Shown: positions 16,878 through 25,718, counted from the stretch's first letter. The stretch is 64,000 bases of DNA from Bacteroidota bacterium (GCA_030684395.1 JAUXTT010000040.1:62001-126000), one strand, 5' to 3'. Notes: generated by a model from the letters alone, not told the origin. Numbers and translations: made by a program.

Positions 16878-18644
16878 TTACTCATAGCTTAACTTTTTTG
16901 TATTGTTTTTATTTGTTATTGAGGTCACCTCAATGATTATTTTTTTTCTTGATGGGGTTACTGGAATGCTTACAGGATGTAAAGAACCTGTTGCGCTTTC
17001 AAGAATTTCAGTGGTGATTTCCTGTATAAAGTAACCAAATTCATCTTTGATCAAAATATGATAGCTGTCTTTTTCAGAACCTTCGTTGCTAACATTTAGT
17101 GAAAATGTATGCAGCTTGCTGTTCTTTTTCTTCTTTGCCTCATTTTCAATCTTTACGGAAAAGTAATTAGGATAAAGTGAACTTGCATAGCTGATCCTAT
17201 ACTGTGGATAAGGGTTCCATTTTTTTGCGCTGGGAGAATATTGTTCACAGAACCCATCCCAAACTATTTTTTTAGTTGGAGTTACTTCAAATATCCGGTT
17301 CAGATTTCCCATGCTAACCAGGAGGTTCCCGTTTTTTAACTCACTAACAGAGCCACCTTTGAAACTACGACCATTAGCCAGCGTATCGAAATCGCAATTA
17401 AAAGACCATTCGGAATCGAGCACGGGTTTTATCTGAGAGGGGTTAAAAACAACCACAGAAGAACTTGCATCTTTATTAAGGAGAATATCATTATTGTTGA
17501 AGACAGCAATCCTTCCATCGTTTAAAAATCTTGAATCATGCTGGAATTTAAACATTCCATTTGCCTGATGAGCTTCACCAGATGGCAGTTTTTCTCCGAA
17601 ACTATTCAGGACTATTCCGGTTTGACGGTCTATGAGAACAATTCTGCTGAGATCCCGGAAACCTACACTTACGGTGCCCCCTTCTTTTTCATTCATGTCA
17701 AACGAATTCATGTGGGGACCCGGATTAGCAATGGTATCGGCATTTCCATGAGCGAAAATATCTTCGTCTTTCAAATAGCTTTCTGAATCCCATGACCAAA
17801 CCAGTTTTTTGTCAATATCATATTCCATCACAATTCCATACTCTACACGAATATACATTTCTCCGTTTATGATCTTTGTGTTTTGATTTCCTTTGTATTC
17901 AGTAAGCTTTTCCTTTGGAATTTTTTTAAAAACATATTTTGTTCCTAACACCATATAATTTCCATATGTCAGTTTTTCAAAACAATGATGATAAAATCCC
18001 ATACTGTCTTTGGAATAATTTGCAATTGGAGGAGCTTCCCATAATATGTTTCCATTTATGTCACATTCAATCGCTGACCTGTTATTAAGAAAAGTGAAAG
18101 TGCCATCATGCGTTATCCTAAGATCCCTGATTCTTTCTGTGAAATTTACTTTCCCCGGAATATCCGGCAGGTACCAAACAGGCTCTCCTTTTTTGTTAAT
18201 GGCAATTCTGTTGTAGTCAATAAAAACAAGTTCATTAGTGTTAATGGACTTATCAGTATAATTGATTTTAATTCTATAGCGGTTTTTATTTACGAGCTCT
18301 ACACCACGTATTTTAAAAACAAAATAGGAACTTGAGTCTATTGTTTTTTTGTTTTTATCAGTTGCTAAAACCCTCCACTTGTAGTATTTTCCAAATGAAA
18401 ATTCGGATATGATCTTAAGGTTTGAACTACTAGTGTATTCTTTTATTTCTTTTGGGATGGAAAGATCAATTAGCTGGAGCTTATATTCGGAGGCTTTTTT
18501 TACAGATGGATATTCAAATAGAATCTGTGTGTAATTTAAGATACTACTGTCTTTCGGAATCCTTTGCGAAAAAAGACCAAGCGTCAGTATTAGAAATACC
18601 GCTGCAATTTTAAAACCAGTTTTTTTCGGTTCGATCGCCTGCAT
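16878..18644 (-). CDS. aryl-sulfate sulfotransferase-like (ASST family) protein
   Basis: This 588-residue protein has an N-terminal signal anchor (residues 12-28), an Ig-like module to about residue 130, and then a beta-propeller. The propeller has the segments THDGTFTFL, GNILWEAP, HHCFEKL, HMNSFD and GFRDLSRIVLIDRQTG, a pattern typical of arylsulfotransferase (ASST) proteins. The catalytic His is probably in one of the HH or HMN segments. True ASST enzymes move sulfate between phenols in the periplasm; many Bacteroidota homologues are of unknown activity. It overlaps the flippase stop by one base and lies between flippase and asnB genes. Confidence 0.72.
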   Translation of the reverse strand: MQAIEPKKTGFKIAAVFLILTLGLFSQRIPKDSSILNYTQILFEYPSVKKASEYKLQLIDLSIPKEIKEYTSSSNLKIISEFSFGKYYKWRVLATDKNKKTIDSSSYFVFKIRGVELVNKNRYRIKINYTDKSINTNELVFIDYNRIAINKKGEPVWYLPDIPGKVNFTERIRDLRITHDGTFTFLNNRSAIECDINGNILWEAPPIANYSKDSMGFYHHCFEKLTYGNYMVLGTKYVFKKIPKEKLTEYKGNQNTKIINGEMYIRVEYGIVMEYDIDKKLVWSWDSESYLKDEDIFAHGNADTIANPGPHMNSFDMNEKEGGTVSVGFRDLSRIVLIDRQTGIVLNSFGEKLPSGEAHQANGMFKFQHDSRFLNDGRIAVFNNNDILLNKDASSSVVVFNPSQIKPVLDSEWSFNCDFDTLANGRSFKGGSVSELKNGNLLVSMGNLNRIFEVTPTKKIVWDGFCEQYSPSAKKWNPYPQYRISYASSLYPNYFSVKIENEAKKKKNSKLHTFSLNVSNEGSEKDSYHILIKDEFGYFIQEITTEILESATGSLHPVSIPVTPSRKKIIIEVTSITNKNNTKKLSYE

Positions 18645-19894
18645 TATGAATTGAGTTTCATGATGTTTTTAAAGCTAAAAAATTGTTCTCTGATACCACA
18701 TTTAGTATAACGCGAAAATTGAACTACAAGATATAATGATGAAACACAGTAAGAGAGACAGGAAGTTATTGCTGCACCTCGTAAACCAAATTCGGGCACT
18801 AAGAATAAGCCTGAAAGAATCGTTACAATAAGTGCAAAGGAAGAAGCGTAGGCACTAATTTTCATCATGCCTGTCCCTGAAAAATAATGAGAGTAAATTC
18901 CAGTGAAACCCATTAAAATTATTCCCGGACTAATTATTTGAATTACTTCCTGCATCTCCGAAAAATCCTTACCAAACAAAAAGATGAATAAAGTATTTGG
19001 AAGTAAGATCAAAACAACGACCGCTAATACAGTTAACAGCAAACAAATTTTTGAGAGTTTAATAGAATAAGAAATGGCAAATGATTTGTTTTGAGTGTTG
19101 GAAATTGTAGCGTATTGTACCATTGAAATCCCATTCATTATTACCCAAACAGCTTCTGCCACAGACGAACCGGTGGAAAAAACACCAACGTATTCTTTAC
19201 CTTTTAAAGGAAAAAAATAATCCAAAAAATAATAAGAGAGCCTGTAGTTCAATAACTGAATGAGATTACCCGCTTGCACAATAAATCCGTAGTTTAGTAT
19301 TTCTTTCACTGTTTGCATAAAAGGGCTTTTCTCAATTGGAAAAATAAGTTTGCGCAGAATGATAAAGCTATAAAGGAAATTCAACGAATAACCTACAAGC
19401 AAAGCCAGGTAATAAGCCTGAGCATTGTTCTGACCTCTCACAAATATCAGGAAGCAAAGTGTTAAGAATAATGAAAGCGTTTGAATGATATTTGCGATGT
19501 TGTTGTGTTTTATCTGCTGCAAGCCATTCAGGAACATATTACTCACCCCACTAAAATTCAGGGTAAGAGAAAGAGCCGTGAACCACAAATAATCTTTAAA
19601 ATCATAACCTAAATAGAAGTTAAGTAGAAAGGGTAGGAGCAAAGCACTAAGTAGAGCCATCAAAGCAGATGGAATGACAAGTTTTGGAGCTTTTAGTTTA
19701 GGAATTAAATAAACCAATGCACTTCCCCCGATCAGATCATTTACCATCAGAATCAAAGTAACATTCAGGTACATCAAACTCATTTGCCCGCGCCCTTCTG
19801 AACCAGTAAATTTGGCTGTAATAATTACAATGAGAAAATTGAGAATGGATACAATGCCTTTGGAAAATATAGTCTGTATTATTTTATTGAGCAT
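18644..19894 (-). CDS. polysaccharide flippase (Wzx/MATE-like)
   Basis: This 416-residue integral membrane protein has about 12 predicted hydrophobic segments spread evenly and the polysaccharide-biosynthesis (MVF superfamily) pattern, including GSEGRGQMSL near the N-terminus and GLRGAAITSCLSY near the C-terminus. It would move lipid-linked oligosaccharide across the inner membrane. It overlaps the upstream GT9 gene by 11 bases and the ASST-like gene by one base, so all four genes form an operon. Confidence 0.87.
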   Translation of the reverse strand: MLNKIIQTIFSKGIVSILNFLIVIITAKFTGSEGRGQMSLMYLNVTLILMVNDLIGGSALVYLIPKLKAPKLVIPSALMALLSALLLPFLLNFYLGYDFKDYLWFTALSLTLNFSGVSNMFLNGLQQIKHNNIANIIQTLSLFLTLCFLIFVRGQNNAQAYYLALLVGYSLNFLYSFIILRKLIFPIEKSPFMQTVKEILNYGFIVQAGNLIQLLNYRLSYYFLDYFFPLKGKEYVGVFSTGSSVAEAVWVIMNGISMVQYATISNTQNKSFAISYSIKLSKICLLLTVLAVVVLILLPNTLFIFLFGKDFSEMQEVIQIISPGIILMGFTGIYSHYFSGTGMMKISAYASSFALIVTILSGLFLVPEFGLRGAAITSCLSYCVSSLYLVVQFSRYTKCGIREQFFSFKNIMKLNS

Positions 19895-20969
19895 TATTCA
19901 GTTGTTGGCTCAAAAATACGGATAGTTTTTCAAACACAGCATCCGGTTTTAGTCCTTCTAAACAAATAAAGTCAGGGCATTTCATTGGGTTATTTACTCT
20001 TGTGATATTTGCGGAGATCCATGAACTACAAGGTCTACAAGAGATGGTTTCGTTAAATATGATTTGATGCTTTAAAGAATTGAATTGTTCGTACCCGTAT
20101 AGTTTTTCGTTGGATGCACCCCAAATGGTAAAACTTGGTTTGCTGGCAGACGCTGCAATGTGCATCAAACCGCTGTCACTTCCAATAAGACAAACCGAAT
20201 TTTTAATAATAGAAATTACTTCGGGTAAACTTGTTTTTCCCGTAAGGTTTACTATTGAAGTATTATGTAATTCTTCACCAATAGCAAGTTCGTTTTTGTC
20301 ACCTAACAAAACAACGGAGAGATTTGGAAAATTTTTATGGATCTTTTCAATGAGTCTTTCCCAATTCCCAAGGCTCCACATTTTGTAGGGAGTTTGATTG
20401 TTACCTGCTCCAGCTTGTAAAACAATGTACTTAGCCGGTAAATTAAATTTTTCGAGAGCAGTATCTTTGAAGTTGATGAAAAAATCAGATTCGACTATAG
20501 AGCCTTTTGTGTAAAGATTCAAATTGTGTTCTGCATCTGATCTGTTTTCATGAGGTGTAATATATCTTAAGTTGGGAATTGCGTTTAACTTAAACTTCAC
20601 TTCACGATTAGTAATTACTTTCTTACTAGTTTTTGATGCAGCTAAAATATTACTTCTGTTGGCGGCAAAATAATTTACATAAATTCGATCGAATTTATTT
20701 AAACCATATCGTGTTATAAACCAAACCAGCTTGGGCTTTGAGAGAATAGTTATTTTTTCATCCAGTAAACTTGTTCCTTCAAACAATTCATGAACGTGAT
20801 AAGGAGAAGTAAAAATCCCGGTTACTCTATAACCGTCTTTTTTTAATTGCTTAACCAAAGGAGTCAGCAATAAGGCATCACCAATTCCTGCTGAGTAAAA
20901 TACGGCTGCTGTTTTATGTAACTTGGTTTTTTGCAATTTTGTTTTCTGTTTGTCAAACGATATACTCAT
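19884..20969 (-). CDS. glycosyltransferase family 9 (heptosyltransferase-like)
   Basis: The 361-residue protein has the GT9 (ADP-heptose:LPS heptosyltransferase) layout. An N-terminal GIGDALLLTPLVKQLKK stretch is followed by a YIVLQAGAGNNQTPYKMW segment, a donor-site SDSGLMHIAASASKP segment and FTIWGAS. It transfers a sugar, perhaps heptose, in LPS or surface-glycan assembly at the inner face of the inner membrane. It is the first gene of the minus-strand surface operon and diverges from the DUF4143 gene across 172 bases. Confidence 0.87.
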   Translation of the reverse strand: MSISFDKQKTKLQKTKLHKTAAVFYSAGIGDALLLTPLVKQLKKDGYRVTGIFTSPYHVHELFEGTSLLDEKITILSKPKLVWFITRYGLNKFDRIYVNYFAANRSNILAASKTSKKVITNREVKFKLNAIPNLRYITPHENRSDAEHNLNLYTKGSIVESDFFINFKDTALEKFNLPAKYIVLQAGAGNNQTPYKMWSLGNWERLIEKIHKNFPNLSVVLLGDKNELAIGEELHNTSIVNLTGKTSLPEVISIIKNSVCLIGSDSGLMHIAASASKPSFTIWGASNEKLYGYEQFNSLKHQIIFNETISCRPCSSWISANITRVNNPMKCPDFICLEGLKPDAVFEKLSVFLSQQLNNAQ

Positions 20970-21082
20970 GCAGCTTATTGTTCAATAAAACGGCGAGGTA
21001 GTATTACTCAAAGATAAAAATAAATCTTATATCCATACACTTGTATGATTTTTATATGTTCAATTTATTAATTTAATGTTTT

Positions 21083-21123
21083 ATCCATGAAAATTGGAAA
21101 TGTAATTTTTAATTTTCATGGAT
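21083..21123. repeat. 41-bp palindrome, left copy flanking the DUF4143 gene
   Basis: Arms of 13 bases, ATCCATGAAAATT and its inverse, around a 15-base centre. It is identical to 22315-22355 except in 9 central bases. It overlaps the promoter of the ATPase gene. Confidence 0.85.
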
Positions 21124-21129
21124 TTGTTT

Positions 21130-21137
21130 TATATTTG
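21130..21137 (+). promoter_or_regulatory. -7 box (TATATTTG) of the DUF4143 gene
   Basis: A consensus TAnnTTTG box 4 bases before the chosen ATG at 21142. The predicted -33 region falls inside the left palindrome, so a protein bound there would affect transcription. The transcript would be nearly leaderless. Confidence 0.45.
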
Positions 21138-21141
21138 TGAC

Positions 21142-22311
21142 ATGATAAAACGAAGTATTGAAAAATCGTTGCAGTATAGTTTAAAGCACTTTCCGGTTGT
21201 AATCCTACTAGGGCCGAGGCAGGTTGGGAAAACTACACTGGCCAAACAACTTGCAAAATCTGTAAAGAAGGCAAGTTTGTATTTTGATATGGAGTTGAAC
21301 AGCGACTATGTGAAGTTTGATGACGCTGAATCTTTTTTACGTCAACATCAGGATAAATTGATCATCATTGATGAAGTGCAAAGAAGGCCCGAGTTGTTTG
21401 CCTTGTTAAGGGCTTTGGTAGATATTAAGAGGGTTCCGGCCCGTTTTATTTTGTTGGGATCTGCCAATCCTCAATTGGTTAAAGGAGTATCTGAAACATT
21501 GGCGGGAAGGGCACTTTACGCGGAGTTATCCGGAATTGGTTTGGATGAAATACCAAAATCTATTAGTCTTAAAAAGCACTGGACTCGTGGAGGTTTTCCG
21601 CAGAGTTTGTTGGCTAAAAATGAGTTGGTTTCACGCAACTGGCTTAATAGTTACATTACTTCTTATGTGGAGAAGGAACTGAATAATGCTTTTGGAATTG
21701 AATTTACCGCATCAGTAGTACGCCGTTTCTGGAGTATGCTGTCTGCTAATCATGGTGGTATTTGGAATGCATCCGATTATGCACGTTCCATGGCTGTTAG
21801 TCCTCCTACTGCCACACGTTATCTTGATTATCTGGAAGGGGCTTATCTGGTTCGAAAACTACAGCCGTTTTTTCCCAATGTAAGCAAACGTTTAGTGAAG
21901 GCCCCAAAAGTATACATCAGAGATAGTGGTTTATTGCATGCATTGTTGCGTATTGGAAATTATGATGATTTATACAATACCACCTTTTTTGGTTCATCCT
22001 GGGAAGGTTATGTGATCGAACAAATAAATAGTGCAAAACCCTCTTTTCTGGATTTGTATTATTACCGCACACATAACGGAGCAGAGGTTGATCTGGTACT
22101 TGTAAACGGTCACAAACCTGTTGCTACTGTGGAGATAAAAACCAGTCAAACAGCTAAGTTGAGTGTGGGTTACTATGAATCCACAAAGGATCTGCAAACC
22201 AAACATAACTTTGTAGTGTTTCCTGATGGGGATAGTTATTACAATTCAAGCAAGGTATTATTACTGAATTTGCAGGATTTTATTGCAAACCACCTTCCCA
22301 AACTCAAATAA
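21142..22311 (+). CDS. AAA family ATPase with DUF4143 domain
   Basis: The chosen start gives MIKRSIEKSLQ, the usual family N-terminus; an in-frame ATG at 21118 lies inside the palindrome and is less likely. The 389-residue protein has Walker A (GPRQVGKTT), Walker B (LIIIDEVQ), a sensor-like LLGSAN and the DUF4143 region, with a winged-helix-like segment (SPPTATRYLDYLEGAYLV) and a PD-(D/E)xK-like end (HNGAEVDLVLV then VEIKTS). The family is widespread and its role is not settled. It stands alone and is bracketed by matching palindromes, which suggests a self-contained mobile or self-regulating unit. Confidence 0.88.
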   Translation: MIKRSIEKSLQYSLKHFPVVILLGPRQVGKTTLAKQLAKSVKKASLYFDMELNSDYVKFDDAESFLRQHQDKLIIIDEVQRRPELFALLRALVDIKRVPARFILLGSANPQLVKGVSETLAGRALYAELSGIGLDEIPKSISLKKHWTRGGFPQSLLAKNELVSRNWLNSYITSYVEKELNNAFGIEFTASVVRRFWSMLSANHGGIWNASDYARSMAVSPPTATRYLDYLEGAYLVRKLQPFFPNVSKRLVKAPKVYIRDSGLLHALLRIGNYDDLYNTTFFGSSWEGYVIEQINSAKPSFLDLYYYRTHNGAEVDLVLVNGHKPVATVEIKTSQTAKLSVGYYESTKDLQTKHNFVVFPDGDSYYNSSKVLLLNLQDFIANHLPKLK

Positions 22312-22314
22312 AAA

Positions 22315-22355
22315 ATCCATGAAAATTAAAAATTATATTTTTAATTTTCATGGAT
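22315..22355. repeat. 41-bp palindrome, right copy flanking the DUF4143 gene
   Basis: A near-perfect palindrome with 19-base arms (ATCCATGAAAATTAAAAAT and inverse) around TAT. It starts 3 bases after the ATPase stop codon. It could also act as a terminator. The outer 13 and last 19 bases match the left copy exactly. Confidence 0.85.
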
Positions 22356-22445
22356 ATTAATCTCGATAATTTTTGAATCTTATGCCAATTGGATAACTGT
22401 TTAGTGCATTTTAATTGGACTATTACAGACATCGCATCGGTATTA

Positions 22446-23720
22446 TTATGAGATCATCTCAAACCCTGCATAAGGCACCAAAGCCTTAGGGATCTTAATT
22501 CCTTCCGGAGTTTGATTGTTTTCCAATATAGAAGCTAAGATGCGTGGGAATGCCAATGCGCTACCGTTTAAACTATGAGCCAATACTGTTTTACCATCAG
22601 CACCTTTAAAACGACATTTTAAACGATTTGTTTGGAAGCTTTCAAAGTTAGATACAGAGCTAACTTCTAACCAACGCTTTTGAGCCGTGCTATACACCTC
22701 CATATCGTACGTTAGGGCAGAAGCGAAGCTCATATCTCCTCCGCACAACTTAAGCGTTCTAAACGGCAATTCCAGGTCTTTTAAAAGAGATGCAACATAC
22801 TCACGCATATTCTCTAATATTCCGTATGATTTATCAGGATGCGCAATTTGTACGATCTCAACTTTATCAAACTGATGCAAACGATTTAAACCTCTTACAT
22901 CTTTACCGTAACTTCCTGCTTCTCTACGAAAACAAGGCGTGTAGCCACAATTCATTATTGGAAGATCACTTTCTTTCAAAATAACATCACGGTAAATATT
23001 AGTGATAGGAACCTCTGCAGTTGGGATCAGGTATAAATTGTCAACAGTACAATGGTACATCTGACCTTCCTTATCCGGTAATTGCCCTGTTCCAAAGCCA
23101 CTGTCTTCGTTCACCATTATTGGCGGTTGAACTTCCATGTAACCCATGGCAGTAGCTTTGTCTAAGAAAAAATTTTGCAATGCACGTTGTAATCTTGCTC
23201 CTTTTCCTTTGTAAACAGGGAATCCTGCACCGGTTAATTTCACGCCTAATTCAAAATCGATCAGGTCATATTTTGCAGCAAGTTCCCAATGAGGAATAGC
23301 GCCATCGTGAAGTGTAGGAATAGTGCCATGTTCGTAGATATTCAAATTGTCCTCAGGAGTTTTACCTGTTGGAACACTGATGTGCGGCAGGTTTGGAATC
23401 AGCACCAAAAGAGCATGAATTTCTTGTTCAATGGTTTTTAAATCATCGTCAAATGTTTTTTCTTTTCCTTTAAGATCAGCAGTCTTAGCTTTAATGCTTT
23501 CTGCTTCTTCTTTCTTTCCTGATTTCATTAACTCACCAATTTGTTTGGCAAGAGCATTTGCTTCTGCTTTTACATCATCGGTTTGTTTCTGAACTGCTCT
23601 GCGATTCGTATCCAGGTCAATCACTTTATTAATAATGGTTTCAGCGTCTTTAAAATTTTTGATCGCTAATCTTTTTAAAACATCTTCTTTGTTTTCACGG
23701 ATATAATTAAGTTGTAACAT
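22446..23720 (-). CDS. serS: serine--tRNA ligase
   Basis: The 424-residue protein has the N-terminal coiled-coil arm that binds tRNA (residues 1-110, heptad-like and charged), then the class II core with motif 2 (CFRREAGSYGKDVRG) and motif 3 (GSALAFPRIL). It charges tRNA-Ser, and also tRNA-Sec where present, in the cytoplasm. The gene stands alone between the DUF4143 unit and the rpmA terminator. No strong promoter box is seen upstream. Confidence 0.97.
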   Translation of the reverse strand: MLQLNYIRENKEDVLKRLAIKNFKDAETIINKVIDLDTNRRAVQKQTDDVKAEANALAKQIGELMKSGKKEEAESIKAKTADLKGKEKTFDDDLKTIEQEIHALLVLIPNLPHISVPTGKTPEDNLNIYEHGTIPTLHDGAIPHWELAAKYDLIDFELGVKLTGAGFPVYKGKGARLQRALQNFFLDKATAMGYMEVQPPIMVNEDSGFGTGQLPDKEGQMYHCTVDNLYLIPTAEVPITNIYRDVILKESDLPIMNCGYTPCFRREAGSYGKDVRGLNRLHQFDKVEIVQIAHPDKSYGILENMREYVASLLKDLELPFRTLKLCGGDMSFASALTYDMEVYSTAQKRWLEVSSVSNFESFQTNRLKCRFKGADGKTVLAHSLNGSALAFPRILASILENNQTPEGIKIPKALVPYAGFEMIS

Positions 23721-23810
23721 GATCTATTTTTGGGTTCTGATATTGAATTATTTTTTTGTTCTTTTCAAAATTACACAAATTTGTGAGATTATATTCTCCA
23801 CTTACTCAAA

Positions 23811-23841
23811 AGCAAAAAGCCCGTCGGGAAACCGACAGGCT
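23811..23841 (-). terminator. Rho-independent terminator of rplU-rpmA
   Basis: A 10-base stem (AGCCTGTCGG / CCGACGGGCT on the minus strand, one wobble pair) with a 4-base loop is followed by TTTTTGCTTTT on the minus strand. It lies 28 bases after the rpmA stop. Confidence 0.8.
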
Positions 23842-23869
23842 TAAATATGTGCATACCGTTCGATTATTC

Positions 23870-24130
23870 TTATGCTTGCGCAGGAACTACCGATACATAC
23901 GAACGATCGTCGCGTTTCTTTTTGAAAACAACAACACCGTCAGTTAAAGCGTACAAAGTATGATCTTTACCGATACCAACGTTCTCACCCGGGTGGTGTT
24001 TAGTACCACGCTGGCGAACGATAATATTACCGGAAATAACTGCTTGTCCACCAAACATTTTTACGCCTAAACGCTTGCTATGCGATTCACGTCCATTTTT
24101 ACTACTACCTACACCTTTCTTATGTGCCAT
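23870..24130 (-). CDS. rpmA: 50S ribosomal protein L27
   Basis: This 86-residue protein has the bL27 sequence [18 protein letters not shown] and [10 protein letters not shown], with standard length. The N-terminus MAHKKG carries no cleavable extension of the kind found in Firmicutes. L27 sits near the peptidyl-transferase centre. It follows rplU in the usual order, separated by 83 bases that hold a tandem repeat, and is followed by a strong terminator. Confidence 0.97.
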   Translation of the reverse strand: MAHKKGVGSSKNGRESHSKRLGVKMFGGQAVISGNIIVRQRGTKHHPGENVGIGKDHTLYALTDGVVVFKKKRDDRSYVSVVPAQA

Positions 24131-24141
24131 GATATTTTATT

Positions 24142-24169
24142 TTTGATTTCTGATGTTTGATTTCTGATG
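24142..24169. repeat. tandem 14-bp repeat in the rplU-rpmA spacer
   Basis: Two exact adjacent copies of TTTGATTTCTGATG. Similar units, in inverse orientation, occur between rpoA and rplQ at 49018-49069. Confidence 0.7.
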
Positions 24170-24213
24170 TTTTTATATATCAGATATATGAAACCTTATA
24201 TCAAAAATATTAA

Positions 24214-24723
24214 TTAATCTTCTTTTGTTTTTGTTGTTTTTTTAGCGGCAGCTTTTTTAGGAGCAGCAGCCTTTTTAACAGCAGCTTTCTTAGCCGGAGC
24301 TTTTTTAACCTCAGTTTCAGCAACCGGAGCAGCTACAACTTTAGTTCTTCTTTCCAACATTGGTTTCCCTGCAGGTTTAACAACAGCTAATTTGTCTTTC
24401 AACGAATCACCTTTTGCTAAAATTCCTTGGATAAGAACCTGGGTTAGATCCTGACGGTGACCTGTCATTTTCTGATAACCTTTTCTTCTTTTCTTTTTGA
24501 AGATAAGAACTTTGTCTCCTCTTACGTGTTGAACAACTGAAGCAGCGACTTTAGCGCCATCAATTGCAGGGCTTCCAACAGATATTTTACCACCGTTATC
24601 GATCAATAAAACATTGTCAAACTCAACGTCTGCCCCTTCATTAGCCTTTAGGCGGTGAACGTAAACTTTTTGTCCGCGTTCCACTTTAAATTGTTGCCCG
24701 GCTATAGTTACAATAGCATACAT
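24214..24723 (-). CDS. rplU: 50S ribosomal protein L21 with long Lys/Ala tail
   Basis: The first 105 residues are a normal bL21 (MYAIVTIAGQQFKVERGQ, then KKRRKGYQKMTGHRQ). A further 64 residues follow, ending in repeated KKAA/PKKAA units like those of histone H1-like tails. The total of 169 is well above the usual 100-105. L21 binds 23S rRNA together with L20. The tail is probably disordered and RNA-binding; this is inference. First gene of the rplU-rpmA operon, with a good promoter box at 24750-24757. Confidence 0.95.
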   Translation of the reverse strand: MYAIVTIAGQQFKVERGQKVYVHRLKANEGADVEFDNVLLIDNGGKISVGSPAIDGAKVAASVVQHVRGDKVLIFKKKRRKGYQKMTGHRQDLTQVLIQGILAKGDSLKDKLAVVKPAGKPMLERRTKVVAAPVAETEVKKAPAKKAAVKKAAAPKKAAAKKTTKTKED

Positions 24724-24749
24724 ATTATTAGATTTTTAATTTGGGACGG

Positions 24750-24757
24750 CAAAGATA
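24750..24757 (-). promoter_or_regulatory. -7 box (TATCTTTG) of rplU-rpmA
   Basis: A perfect TAnnTTTG box on the minus strand, with a TTG about 18 bases further upstream, 26 bases before the rplU ATG. Confidence 0.55.
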
Positions 24758-24820
24758 GGTATTTTTTGAACAAATCAACATTAACAGCTAAAAATATTAT
24801 TTACCGCTTGTTTTCCGCAG

Positions 24821-24828
24821 TACTTTTG
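24821..24828 (+). promoter_or_regulatory. -7 box (TACTTTTG)
   Basis: A consensus box 17 bases before the ATG of the Cys-motif protein gene. Confidence 0.4.
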
Positions 24829-24845
24829 CCTAAATTAGTTAACTG

Positions 24846-25616
24846 ATGCTGTTTCGCCGAAGATACAAATTATCCATTCCCGAGCCTTGCCATGAGGATT
24901 GGAGTAAGATGCATCCGGTTGATAGAGGAAGGTTTTGTGATTCATGTTCCAAGGTGGTTAAGGATTTCTCTCAAATGACGGATAAGGAAATTGGGATATT
25001 TTTGAAAAGTAAGCCGAAAAATGCCTGTGGAAGGTTCAGAACAAACCAGGTGAATAAAACTTATACTTCACAAAGAAATATTGCGATTCCGGCTCATAAA
25101 AGACTTATTCGTTGCGTAATGAGTGTTTTTTTGATAGGATCTGCTGCAAAAGAAGCGAAAAGCCAGTCGCAGGATACGCTTTTGGTTCAGAGCGATTCTC
25201 TGTATAGAGATAGTTTGGCATTGTCAATTGAAAGCATCCCTTCGGATAGTATAAATGATTGTACTGAAAATATTGTTTTGGCCGATACAACCATTAGCGT
25301 TAATACGCCTGAAATTGTTCTGGTCAATGTTGAATGGGAAGCTATGGTATTGGAAGGGATGACAACTTCGGGTTTGATGTGGGTTGAGACATATCCTGTT
25401 TTCGACCCTGAAATGCCTATTCCAATGTTGGATACGGTTGCCATATTATATGATAAGATCAAAAGAAAGATCAAAAGGGATGTTTTAGCAGTAGAAGAGG
25501 AAAGGCAAATGCCCAGAACTCCTGAAAACCATAAAAAGGAACAAAAGTCCGAAGCCGTTCTGCCATCATTTTTCTCTTTGAGGGACAGAAACTCAGGAGA
25601 ATCTAAGAAATCTTGA
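24846..25616 (+). CDS. hypothetical protein with N-terminal Cys motif and one membrane segment
   Basis: The first 65 residues form a conserved Bacteroidota module: CHEDWSKM, FCDSCSKVVKDFS and a final CGRF, giving cysteines 15, 31, 34 and 61 that could bind zinc. A hydrophobic segment follows (LIRCVMSVFLIGSAA, around residue 90). The rest is acidic, low in complexity and ends in a Lys/Glu-rich tail. Similar N-terminal modules occur at the start of TonB-like and carboxypeptidase-like proteins of this phylum (from memory). It is a stand-alone gene, divergent from rplU. Function unknown. Confidence 0.65.
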   Translation: MLFRRRYKLSIPEPCHEDWSKMHPVDRGRFCDSCSKVVKDFSQMTDKEIGIFLKSKPKNACGRFRTNQVNKTYTSQRNIAIPAHKRLIRCVMSVFLIGSAAKEAKSQSQDTLLVQSDSLYRDSLALSIESIPSDSINDCTENIVLADTTISVNTPEIVLVNVEWEAMVLEGMTTSGLMWVETYPVFDPEMPIPMLDTVAILYDKIKRKIKRDVLAVEEERQMPRTPENHKKEQKSEAVLPSFFSLRDRNSGESKKS

Positions 25617-25650
25617 TTCTGAACTGCATTAATCAGCTATTTTTTCAATT

Positions 25651-25692
25651 TTCATCCGTGTAAATCAGCCAAATCTGTATCATCTACGTTCT
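25651..25692. repeat. candidate dispersed intergenic repeat (CCGTGTAAATCAGCC type)
   Basis: The spacer holds a sequence running CATCCGTGTAAATCAGCC to CATCTACG, a form I recall as repeated between genes in Bacteroidota genomes. Only one copy is seen here, so the call is weak. Confidence 0.3.
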
Positions 25693-25718
25693 ATTTTGTA
25701 TGATTTTCCAAAATCCCT

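Noticed and set aside
21118-21141. ATG inside the left palindrome as the ATPase start
   Set aside because: It lies upstream of the TATATTTG box and the family N-terminus MIKRSIEKSL begins at 21142.
24131-24213. CRISPR-like array in the rplU-rpmA spacer
   Set aside because: Only two tandem units without spacers are present and no cas gene is nearby.
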